From NCBI GenBank assembly GCA_905215225.1, contig CAJMPM010000129.1, positions 1-5,070 on the forward strand: DNA of 5,070 nt, read 5' to 3'. The stretch is from an uncultured bacterium (GTDB lineage Bacteria > Actinomycetota > Coriobacteriia > Coriobacteriales > Coriobacteriaceae). Below are positions 1 through 5,070 of this stretch, piece by piece. Under the pieces are notes generated by a model. That model ran no database searches. It saw nothing but the letters and a program-made list of their open reading frames with translations, and was not told where the DNA came from. Within the stretch, counting starts at the first letter, position 1. Each line of letters opens with the position of its first letter. The translations under genes and the position numbers were made by a program.

Positions 1-707
1 AGCGCCTGCCACCAACGGCCAGCGAGCACGCCGCCGCGGGCGTCGGCGAGGATGTTGCCCCAGGTAGCGGTGGGCTCCTGGATGCCGGCGCCGATGAAGG
101 TCAGCGAGGCCTCGAAGATGATGGCGTCGGCGACCAGGGTAACGGTGAAGACCATAATCGGAGCGATGCAGTTGCGCAGAACATGCTTGATCAGAATCCA
201 CGGAGCCTTGGCGCCGGACACGATGACCGCGCGGACATAGTCCTCACCGTACTCGGACACGATGTTGGCGCGCACGATACGGGCGATCTGCGGGGTGTAC
301 ATAAAGCCGATCGCAAAGATGATCGACGGCACGGAATTGCCCAGGATGGAAACGAAAACGGCTGCGAGGGCGATACCCGGGATGGACATGATGATGTCCA
401 GGATACGCATGATCGCCTCAGAGATAGACTTGCGCGAAACCGCTGCAAGAGCGCCCACGACCGAGCCGCAGACCAGAGCCATGGCAGTAGCGCCAAAGCC
501 GATAATCAGCGAGTAACGACCACCGTAGAGCATACGCGACAGAATGTCGCGGCCCTTATCGTCGGTACCGAAAATAAATCCGTTGCCGGGAGCCTGGCGA
601 GCCGTAAAGATCTCGACCGGGCTATAGGGGGCAAGAAGGGGCGCCAGAATCGCAGTCAGGGCGACCAGCACCAGCACGACGGCGGCAATCTTAGAAGACA
701 GCGTCAT
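1..707 (-). CDS. ABC transporter permease, DppC/OppC family (3' end missing)
   Basis: Inner-membrane channel subunit of a peptide/nickel-type ABC importer, expected to pair with the DppB-like subunit encoded just upstream. Counting from the ATG at 707, a membrane segment covers about residues 7-26. The family's conserved segment follows at 47-58 (GTDDKGRDILSR), and the cytoplasmic EAA loop that contacts the ATPase is at about 156-183 (DYVRA, SGA, LRN, IAP). The conserved ASLTFIGAGIQEPT stretch and WGN lie near the window edge. About 235 residues are visible; the family is usually 270-310, so roughly the last 40-60 are lost past base 1. The start is uncertain. 707 is the first ATG/GTG/TTG in frame, yet the frame is open back to the dppB stop at 792, and codons from about 764 to 708 have clear coding bias with a lysine-rich cytoplasmic N-terminus. 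True initiation may be at an unusual codon near 791 or 776. Family call is firm; substrate is unknown. Confidence 0.93.
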   Translation of the reverse strand, partial: MTLSSKIAAVVLVLVALTAILAPLLAPYSPVEIFTARQAPGNGFIFGTDDKGRDILSRMLYGGRYSLIIGFGATAMALVCGSVVGALAAVSRKSISEAIMRILDIIMSIPGIALAAVFVSILGNSVPSIIFAIGFMYTPQIARIVRANIVSEYGEDYVRAVIVSGAKAPWILIKHVLRNCIAPIMVFTVTLVADAIIFEASLTFIGAGIQEPTATWGNILADARGGVLAGRWWQA

Positions 708-791
708 CTTCTTCCAGCCACCGAGCTTGAGCCCCTTGGAGGCAGCCTTCTCGAGCTGCTCGGTTTTATTTTCTAGTTTCTTTACCTTTAT

Positions 792-1748
792 CTACACCGT
801 CCTGATGCGCGGGTTGATGAGCAGGTAGAGCATGTCAACCACGATGTTGATGATGATGAAGGCAAGAGCAACGACGATAACGACGCCCTGAACCAGGTTC
901 GCCTCGTTGCCCTGAACGCCCTGCAGAATCGCAGTGCCCATGCCGGGGAGGTTGAAGATAACCTCGATGACGACGGCGCCGCCCATGAGGTAGCCGATCT
1001 TAAGACCGAGGGTGGTGACCGGGGTGATCAGCGCATTGCGAAGAACGTTGATGCCGACGACGACCTTTTCGGGAACGCCGGCGCCACGAGCCATACGGAC
1101 ATAGTCCTTGTCGAGCTCCTCGACCATGGCGGTACGCACGATACGAGTCATCTGGCCCGTCAGCGGAAATGCCAAGGCGATAGCGGGCATGATCATACGT
1201 CCCAGATAGCCAACCGGATTCGTGGTGAAGTGAGGCAGAGCACCCGATGCCGGGAGCACCTTAAGGTAGGAAGAGAACAGCAGGATCAACAGAACGGCAA
1301 GCCAGAACGACGGGGTTGCCAAGCCGGCGATGGAAAAGACGCGGATCACTTGGTCCGGCCATTTGTCGCGATACAGTGCCGCGATGACGCCGAGCAAAAA
1401 CGAAACGACCGCACCGATGGCAAGACCGATGAAGGTCAGCTGCATCGTGACGGGCAGGGCCGTGGAGATGCGCTTGGCAACGGAGTTGCGGGCAGCACCA
1501 TAGGTACCCATGTCACCATGAATCAAATCGCCCATATAGCGCACGTAGCGCACGGGCCAGGGGTCGTCCAGACCATACTTCTCATGGTACTCGGCAACCG
1601 CCTCGGGCGAGGCACCGTCACCCAACGCCGTGTAGGCGGGGTCGGTCTTGGAGAACGACATAAGGAAGAACACCAGGACGGTGACGCCCAATGCCATGAT
1701 CGGCAGCGCCACAAGACGCCTTCCAATCAAACGTAGCAAGTTGTTCAC
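792..1748 (-). CDS. ABC transporter permease, DppB/OppB family
   Basis: Inner-membrane channel subunit of a peptide/nickel-type ABC importer; 318 residues, a normal length. The first membrane helix is at about 12-32. It is followed by the family's external region (DPA at 36-38, KYGLDDPW at 57-64, GDMGTYG at 78-84) and further helices near 104-125, 137-160, 186-206, 245-265 and 286-311. The EAA loop is at about 215-243 (DYVRMARGAG, then VLRNALITP), and the protein ends in the typical LINPRIR. I chose the GTG at 1748 because AGGGGA (1760-1755) lies six bases upstream. A TTG at 1781 would add 11 residues (VLPTKERGENV) that read as ribosome-binding-site sequence rather than protein. The gene sits 157 bases downstream of the binding-protein gene, with hairpins between them, and is followed directly by the DppC-like frame. 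It could be called oppB, dppB or gsiC in different genomes; the substrate cannot be read from the sequence. Confidence 0.96.
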   Translation of the reverse strand: MNNLLRLIGRRLVALPIMALGVTVLVFFLMSFSKTDPAYTALGDGASPEAVAEYHEKYGLDDPWPVRYVRYMGDLIHGDMGTYGAARNSVAKRISTALPVTMQLTFIGLAIGAVVSFLLGVIAALYRDKWPDQVIRVFSIAGLATPSFWLAVLLILLFSSYLKVLPASGALPHFTTNPVGYLGRMIMPAIALAFPLTGQMTRIVRTAMVEELDKDYVRMARGAGVPEKVVVGINVLRNALITPVTTLGLKIGYLMGGAVVIEVIFNLPGMGTAILQGVQGNEANLVQGVVIVVALAFIIINIVVDMLYLLINPRIRTV

Positions 1749-1754
1749 GTTCTC

Positions 1755-1760
1755 TCCCCT
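1755..1760 (-). promoter_or_regulatory. Ribosome binding site of the DppB-like gene
   Basis: AGGGGA on the minus strand, six bases before the GTG at 1748. It decides this start over the in-frame TTG at 1781, which would place the Shine-Dalgarno inside the coding sequence. Confidence 0.8.
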
Positions 1761-1788
1761 TTCTTTTGTCGGTAGGACCAACTGGTAT

Positions 1789-1806
1789 ATGAGTACGGAT
1801 ACTCAT
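1789..1806 (-). promoter_or_regulatory. Small hairpin with UCCG loop ahead of the DppB-like gene
   Basis: A perfect 7-base inverted repeat, ATGAGTA and TACTCAT, encloses four bases. As minus-strand RNA the loop is UCCG, which fits the stable UNCG tetraloop class, although the closing pair is A-U rather than C-G. It lies 3 bases downstream of a larger hairpin and about 30 bases before the dppB-like ribosome binding site. No T-run follows, so it is not a standard terminator. It could be an RNA stability element or a DNA operator; the sequence does not decide between them. Confidence 0.5.
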
Positions 1807-1809
1807 TAC

Positions 1810-1843
1810 AAGACCCGAGCGACATCGTTGCCGCCCGGGTCTT
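1810..1843 (-). promoter_or_regulatory. Long intergenic hairpin between binding protein and permease genes
   Basis: The minus-strand RNA can fold AAGACCCGGGCGGCA against TGTCGCTCGGGTCTT around the four-base loop ACGA: 15 pairs with two G-U wobbles and many G-C pairs. No T-run follows on the minus strand (GTAATGAG), so full Rho-independent termination is unlikely. On the plus strand TTTGTTTC follows, so it would look more like a terminator read in that direction, but no plus-strand gene ends here. In many importer operons a hairpin at this place protects the binding-protein mRNA from 3' decay or lowers permease expression; that role here is inferred. Confidence 0.65.
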
Positions 1844-1890
1844 TGTTTCAACTATGAGGATACGGTCCCAACGGCCGACATCCTGCATAC

Positions 1891-1906
1891 AGACTCAAGC
1901 GAGTCT
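1891..1906 (-). promoter_or_regulatory. Hairpin at the stop codon of the binding-protein gene
   Basis: AGACTC and GAGTCT form a perfect 6-pair stem with loop GCTT on the minus strand. It starts at the last base of the TAA stop codon. With the hairpins at 1810-1843 and 1789-1806 it makes a series of three in the 157-base gap. No T-run follows. Confidence 0.45.
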
Positions 1907-3519
1907 TACGCCTTGACGGTCGCAACGCCCCTGAAGGACATGCTCGTCGTGCCGATGCCCTTGAAGCCATCGAGGGCCTCGCCGTTGGGTGCAGTGGACG
2001 GATCGTCCCAGGAAGCGGAGACGGTCTTGACGTGGACAACGGGGTACAGAACGGCGTTGTCGGCAATGATGTCGAAGCACTCGTTCCACTTCTTCTGCTG
2101 CTCGTCGCCCTCGGCGGCAAGAGCCTCGTCCATGAGACCGTGGAGCTTCTGCCACTCAGCGGACTCCTTCCACGGGCAACGGGTCTGCATCCAGACGTTG
2201 TCGCCGTACCACCAGTTGAGCAGCAGGTCGGGGTCGGCGCCGAAGCAGGAAGGATCGCCAGGGGCAAGGAGGATATCGTAGGCCTCGCCGCCGTCGATGG
2301 CAGCATAGGTGGCCGGCGAAGTATCGGTCTGGATGGTCACCTCGAAGCCGAGAGCGTCGAGGTCGTTCTTGACCTGGGCGGCCATGCCCTTAATCTGCTC
2401 GTTGTCGGTGGTGCGCAGGGTGATGGCACCCGGGGTGATGCCAGACTCCTCGATGAGCTTCTTAGCCTTCTTGGCGTCGGTCTTGTACACCGTGGAAGCC
2501 TCATGATAGTTGGTGAAGCTCTTGGGCAGGTAGCAGCTGGCAGCGGTGGCAAGGCCGGCGAAGGTGTTGCTGACCATCTTCTCGGTGTCGAGCGCATACA
2601 TGACAGCCTGACGGACCTTGACGTTGTTCCAAGGCTCCTTGGCGACGTTGAACATGATGAAGCGGGTGCCGAAACCCTGAACGTTATCGATCTTGCAGCC
2701 GGCACTCTCGAGCTGGTCGACGGCGTCAGCGGTAACGAGCTCCATAACGAGCGTGGAGCCCTCCTGCTGAGCGGTAACGCGAGCGGTGGGGTCGGTCAGG
2801 ATGCTGTACTGAATCTTCTTATCCTCGGCAGCATACTCACCGTTGTACTCGGGGTTGGGAACCAGGGTGATCTCGGTATCGGAGATAGAGTCGTACATCC
2901 AGGGGCCGGAGCCGATCGGCTGCTTGGCGCGATCCTCCTCGGTCTGGGTGGCCGGGGTAACGCGGATGATGGCAAGACGATCCTTGAGCAGAGAGAAGTT
3001 GGGAACCTTGGTCTTGACCGTCACGGTGCTGGCGTCCTTAGCCTCGATGGACTCGAAGGGCTGGAAGAACGGAGCGTAGGTAGCGGAAGCGGCGCAAGCG
3101 GTGTAGGAGGCAACGACATCGTCAGCGGTGACCTCGGTGCCATCGGAGAACTTGGCGCCCTTGCGGATGGTGACCTCGAAAGTGGTGTCGTCCACAGACT
3201 TGGGATCGTCGGTGGCGAGCTCGTTGAAGGTGCTGTAGTCATGGTAATCGATGCCGTAAAGGCCCTCGACGACATGCCAGTTAGCGCCCAGGCCAACAGC
3301 GGAGCCGGTGCTGGCGGGGTCGAAGCTGGACGGAGCGTAAGCGGAACCAGCGGTAATCACGCCGCCGCCACGGTTAGCGGAATCGGTGGAGCTGGCAGCG
3401 GAACCCTCGTCGCTGGAGCTGCCACCGCAGCCGGTGAGACCAAGGCCGGCGACAGCAGCGACGCTGCCGGTGAGGCCGAGGAACGAACGCCTGGACATAC
3501 CCTTGTTGATGATGGCCAT
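1906..3519 (-). CDS. Peptide/nickel-type ABC transporter substrate-binding lipoprotein (SBP_bac_5)
   Basis: Extracellular solute receptor of the importer, 537 residues, a normal length for the DppA/OppA family. The N-terminus combines a twin-arginine motif (SRRSFLG, residues 9-15), a hydrophobic stretch and a lipobox LTGC with the lipidated cysteine at 31. It is therefore probably exported folded by Tat and anchored to the membrane. A Ser/Asp/Gly linker (32-53) precedes the binding domain. Family marks are FEVTIRKGAKFSDGT (114-128) with TADDVV, PIGSGPW (201-207), and FNVAKEPWNNVKVRQAV (290-306) with YALD. ATG at 3519 is chosen for its AGGAG five bases upstream. A TTG at 3534 is in frame but would read through that site, and the ATG at residue 8 would still keep the Tat motif. 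Six cysteines remain after the lipid one. The gene is first in the transporter operon. Substrate (oligopeptide, dipeptide, nickel chelate or other) cannot be assigned from sequence alone. Confidence 0.96.
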   Translation of the reverse strand: MAIINKGMSRRSFLGLTGSVAAVAGLGLTGCGGSSSDEGSAASSTDSANRGGGVITAGSAYAPSSFDPASTGSAVGLGANWHVVEGLYGIDYHDYSTFNELATDDPKSVDDTTFEVTIRKGAKFSDGTEVTADDVVASYTACAASATYAPFFQPFESIEAKDASTVTVKTKVPNFSLLKDRLAIIRVTPATQTEEDRAKQPIGSGPWMYDSISDTEITLVPNPEYNGEYAAEDKKIQYSILTDPTARVTAQQEGSTLVMELVTADAVDQLESAGCKIDNVQGFGTRFIMFNVAKEPWNNVKVRQAVMYALDTEKMVSNTFAGLATAASCYLPKSFTNYHEASTVYKTDAKKAKKLIEESGITPGAITLRTTDNEQIKGMAAQVKNDLDALGFEVTIQTDTSPATYAAIDGGEAYDILLAPGDPSCFGADPDLLLNWWYGDNVWMQTRCPWKESAEWQKLHGLMDEALAAEGDEQQKKWNECFDIIADNAVLYPVVHVKTVSASWDDPSTAPNGEALDGFKGIGTTSMSFRGVATVKA

Positions 3520-3524
3520 GTCTT

Positions 3525-3529
3525 CTCCT
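3525..3529 (-). promoter_or_regulatory. Ribosome binding site of the binding-protein gene
   Basis: AGGAG on the minus strand, five bases (AAGAC) before the ATG at 3519. It selects this ATG over the in-frame TTG at 3534 and over the internal ATG at residue 8. Confidence 0.85.
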
Positions 3530-3572
3530 ATCAATAGAGAATCTTACCCGGAGGCACCTAGACTTGCCCCCG

Positions 3573-3583
3573 CGCAACTTGCG
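3573..3583. repeat. Palindrome CGCAACTTGCG, possible operator
   Basis: A perfect 11-base palindrome with a single central base. Its core CAACTTG is shared with the palindrome at 3611-3623, 39 bases away centre to centre. It would cover the first transcribed bases if the candidate promoter at 3589-3616 is real. A repressor site is inferred; as RNA it is too short to be a convincing hairpin. Confidence 0.35.
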
Positions 3584-3588
3584 GACGA

Positions 3589-3616
3589 CATATACCTTAC
3601 CTACCGACAAACCCAA
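3589..3616 (-). promoter_or_regulatory. Candidate promoter of the transporter operon
   Basis: On the minus strand a -35-like TTGGGT (3616-3611) and a -10-like TATATG (3594-3589) are 16 bases apart. Transcription would start near 3582, giving a leader of about 63 bases before the ATG at 3519. Both boxes match the housekeeping consensus only in part (TTGACA, TATAAT). An alternative pair further upstream, TTGTCA (3694-3689) with TAAATA, has a 20-base spacer, which is too long. Confidence 0.4.
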
Positions 3617-3623
3617 CTTGGGT
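3611..3623. repeat. Palindrome ACCCAACTTGGGT overlapping the candidate -35 box
   Basis: A perfect 13-base palindrome with one central base. Its right arm read on the minus strand is the candidate -35 hexamer TTGGGT, so a protein bound here would block the promoter. It shares the core CAACTTG with the palindrome at 3573-3583. Confidence 0.4.
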
Positions 3624-3655
3624 GCCGCGTTCGGCGACCGATACGTACATCCGCT

Positions 3656-3678
3656 TGAACGGTATTTACCACCGTTCA
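3656..3678. repeat. 8-base inverted repeat TGAACGGT / ACCGTTCA
   Basis: TGAACGGT (3656-3663) and ACCGTTCA (3671-3678) are perfect inverted copies separated by seven bases (ATTTACC). The centre is about 85 bases upstream of the predicted transcription start of the transporter operon, which fits an upstream regulator site. No T-run follows on either strand, so a terminator is unlikely. Confidence 0.45.
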
Positions 3679-3687
3679 CCGAATTCG

Positions 3688-3716
3688 TTGACAAACGATA
3701 CTGCAGACAGTATGTA
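3688..3716 (+). promoter_or_regulatory. Plus-strand promoter-like sequence with a palindrome in its spacer
   Basis: A full-consensus -35 hexamer TTGACA (3688-3693) is followed after exactly 17 bases by TATGTA (3711-3716), which matches only three of six -10 positions. The spacer and -10 contain a nested palindrome (3696-3719). Transcription would go right, towards and antisense to the 3' end of uvrC. No convincing gene lies downstream, so this may be chance. Confidence 0.25.
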
Positions 3717-3719
3717 TCG
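3696..3719. repeat. Nested palindrome, CGATAC...GTATCG around ATACTG/CAGTAT
   Basis: ATACTG (3698-3703) and CAGTAT (3708-3713) form a perfect inverted repeat around CAGA. An overlapping pair, CGATAC (3696-3701) and GTATCG (3714-3719), is also a perfect inverted repeat. A further CCGATACGTAC occurs at 3639-3649 and matches the reverse complement of this element's right flank (CCGATACATAC) at 10 of 11 bases. This is a plausible multi-copy binding site; no regulator is identified. Confidence 0.4.
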
Positions 3720-3828
3720 GCGAGGTGAGATATCAGTCTTCGTCAACCCGCAGGATAGCAGGGTTATCGCTTGGGTTAGTCAAACGTTTTAGCGTTAATA
3801 AAACCCGAAACCAGCAGGCAATCACAGT

Positions 3829-3856
3829 GAAATAAAAGATTGAAATTCACCCAATC
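3829..3856 (-). terminator. Weak Rho-independent terminator candidate after uvrC
   Basis: Eleven bases past the uvrC stop codon the minus strand can fold GATTGGG against TTCAATC with loop TGAAT: five Watson-Crick pairs plus two G-U pairs. TTTTATTT follows directly. The T-rich tail is right, but the stem is weak and AT-rich, so termination may be partial or occur elsewhere in the gap. Confidence 0.35.
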
Positions 3857-3867
3857 ATATATATCAG

Positions 3868-5070
3868 TTATTTAGGGTTGTTTAGTTTTTCAGATCCACT
3901 TGTGGAGGCCTTGTCTCGCTCTTCATTCCAGGCAGCAAGAGCCTCATGGACCGATCTTGCGACATCGGCAGGAACGCCTCGAACTTCTGCGATCTCTTTC
4001 TCACTCGCCGCGCGCAACCGCTTCATCGAGCCAAAATGGCGCATAATAGCACGTTTTCTAGTGGGTCCCACGCCTGGAACATCGTCGAGCACCGAGACCG
4101 TCATTGCCTTATCGCGCAGCTCGCGATGGAATGTAATGGCGAAACGGTGTGATTCGTCTCGTACCTGTTTAATCAGATAGAGCGAAGCGGACCCTGTCGG
4201 CAGCACGACAGGCGTCTCGTCCCAAGGCACGAAAACCTCCTCATCGGCCTTCGCCAAGCCGCAAACTGGTATATCGAGTCCAAGGGCCTCAAGTTGTTTG
4301 ATGGCTGCCGTCAACTGCGGCTTGCCGCCGTCGACAACAAGCAAATCGGGGCGCGAGCCAAAACGCTCGTCGGCCATGCGCTCGGGAGCGTAGCGCCGAC
4401 CAAGGACCTCGGACATCGACACGAAGTCGTTCGCCTCGTCCAGTTCGGCCTGGATTTTAAAGCGTCGGTACTGGCTCTTGTCGGCGCGCCCGTTGGTAAA
4501 CACCACCATCGAGGCGACCGTAAAGGTGCCATGCAGTGTAGAGATATCGAAGCACTCGATACGCAACGGCGGCAATGGCAGCGCCAGCGCACTTTCGAGC
4601 TCCAGGAGCGCTTGATTGGTGCGGTCGTCAGCGTACCCCGTTCGCATCATGTAGCGCATGAGGGCATGGCGCGCATTTTTGGATGCCATATCGAGTAATC
4701 GATGCTTTTCACCGCGCTGAGGTCTATGGAGATGACAGGAGCGCTCGCGCTTGCCTGCAAGCCACTCCCCCAGCGCCTCCGCATCCTCAAGCTCGACGGA
4801 AAGGTTGACCTCAGCTGGAATATCAGCCGTCTCGTCGTAATAGCGCTTAAGAAAGCCCGATTGAAGTTCCTCTTCGTCGACATCCAAACCCTTATCGAGA
4901 ATAAACTCACAGGTTCGAACCGTTCGGCCCTCGCGCACGACAAAGACGCAGGCAGCCGAGATGGTCTCCTCGCGATAAAAGCCAATGACATCGATATCGA
5001 CCCTGGACGGAAATACGACCTGTTGGCGATCATCCAGGCCCCTGATGACATCTAGACGACGTTTGACGCG
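3868..5070 (-). CDS. uvrC: Excinuclease ABC subunit C, UvrC (5' end missing)
   Basis: Nuclease of nucleotide excision repair: with UvrB on damaged DNA, UvrC makes the incisions on both sides of the lesion. The last 400 residues are present out of a usual 600-680; the GIY-YIG domain for the 3' cut and the UvrB-binding UVR motif lie past the right edge. The visible part begins in the segment before the RNase H-like domain that makes the 5' cut. Its catalytic Asp-Asp-His set is intact: ECFDIS (Asp at fragment residue 175, bases 4546-4548), LLVVDGG (Asp 247), and RDESHRFA (His 308). The helix-hairpin-helix DNA-binding tail follows at about 328-380 (DDVPGVGPTRKRAIM, then VRGVPADVA). The polar end after about residue 381 is a short unconserved tail. 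The frame is open to base 5070, so a GTG inside it at 4938 is not the start. It reads towards the transporter operon but is probably a separate transcription unit. Confidence 0.98.
   Translation of the reverse strand, partial: RVKRRLDVIRGLDDRQQVVFPSRVDIDVIGFYREETISAACVFVVREGRTVRTCEFILDKGLDVDEEELQSGFLKRYYDETADIPAEVNLSVELEDAEALGEWLAGKRERSCHLHRPQRGEKHRLLDMASKNARHALMRYMMRTGYADDRTNQALLELESALALPLPPLRIECFDISTLHGTFTVASMVVFTNGRADKSQYRRFKIQAELDEANDFVSMSEVLGRRYAPERMADERFGSRPDLLVVDGGKPQLTAAIKQLEALGLDIPVCGLAKADEEVFVPWDETPVVLPTGSASLYLIKQVRDESHRFAITFHRELRDKAMTVSVLDDVPGVGPTRKRAIMRHFGSMKRLRAASEKEIAEVRGVPADVARSVHEALAAWNEERDKASTSGSEKLNNPK

Larger units (their letters stand above)
3520..3867. other. Intergenic region between uvrC and the transporter operon
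   Basis: These 348 bases hold no gene I can support. From the transporter side they contain a ribosome binding site (AGGAG, 3525-3529), a candidate minus-strand promoter (3589-3616), two palindromes with core CAACTTG (3573-3583 and 3611-3623), an 8-base inverted repeat (3656-3678), a nested palindrome (3696-3719) inside a plus-strand promoter-like sequence (3688-3716), GGGTT/AACCC repeats (3745-3806), and a weak terminator-like hairpin after uvrC (3829-3856). The part near uvrC is clearly more AT-rich than the genes around it. Confidence 0.8.

Noticed and set aside
183..776. Plus-strand open frame of 197 codons opposite the DppC-like gene
   Set aside because: The opposite strand encodes clear DppC features (GTDDKGRDILSR, EAA loop). 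The plus-strand product is Asp/Arg/His-rich without any family resemblance.
1810..1848. Rho-independent terminator on the plus strand (stem followed by TTTGTTTC)
   Set aside because: The shape fits, but no plus-strand gene leads into it. It lies inside a minus-strand operon, so a role as an intergenic hairpin of that operon is more likely.
2032..3537. Long plus-strand open frame of 501 codons opposite the binding-protein gene
   Set aside because: It mirrors a real gene with full family motifs. Its product is a low-complexity Gly/Val/Leu/Ala-rich shadow, as expected from GC-biased codons read on the opposite strand, with no recognisable domain.
3374..3694. Minus-strand frame of 106 codons covering the leader and the start of the binding-protein gene
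   Set aside because: It starts at a TTG without a ribosome binding site and overlaps the real gene in another frame, giving an Arg-rich shadow product. The leader contains no supported upstream gene.
3520..3867. Riboswitch, T-box or tRNA in the long gap
   Set aside because: I found no T-box sequence, no tRNA-like cloverleaf or TTCGA loop, and no aptamer core that I recognise. Only simple palindromes are visible.
3868..4938. A shortened UvrC starting at the GTG at 4938
   Set aside because: The frame continues open to the window edge with typical UvrC sequence (IDVIGFYREETISAACVFVV), so this GTG is internal and the gene is simply cut by the window.

Overview
The window carries four protein-coding genes, all on the minus strand, so transcription runs from right to left. 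In that order they are the 3' two thirds of uvrC (nucleotide excision repair), then an ABC-type solute importer operon: a lipid-anchored substrate-binding protein of the peptide/opine/nickel class (SBP_bac_5, DppA/OppA-like), a DppB/OppB-like permease, and a DppC/OppC-like permease that runs off the left edge. The ATP-binding subunits (DppD/DppF type) are not visible and would be expected past the left end. No RNA gene, mobile element, CRISPR array or phage gene was recognised.

The sequence suggests a GC-rich Gram-positive actinobacterium, most likely a gut Coriobacteriia member (Collinsella/Olsenella-like). The reasons are the strong G/C preference at third codon positions, a GTG start with a strong Shine-Dalgarno, and a binding protein with both a twin-arginine motif and a lipobox. 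This placement is inference from style, not from a database match.

Layout. 1-707 (perhaps to 791): DppC-like permease, partial. 792-1748: DppB-like permease. 1749-1905: gap holding three RNA hairpins. 1906-3519: binding protein. 3520-3867: the only longer non-coding stretch, with a candidate promoter for the transporter operon, several perfect palindromes, a weak uvrC terminator candidate and an opposing plus-strand promoter-like sequence. 3868-5070: uvrC, lacking its 5' part.

How it works together. The lipoprotein would capture an oligopeptide or similar solute at the outer face of the membrane and pass it to the DppB/DppC channel, powered by ATPases encoded outside the window. The hairpins between the binding-protein gene and the permease genes fit the common arrangement in which the binding protein is made in excess of the channel.

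This is mostly an ordinary region and I found no convincing new system. The most notable points are: the dppC-like frame opens directly after the dppB stop codon without a usual start codon; two palindromes sharing the core CAACTTG flank the candidate promoter; and the gap before dppB holds stacked hairpins.
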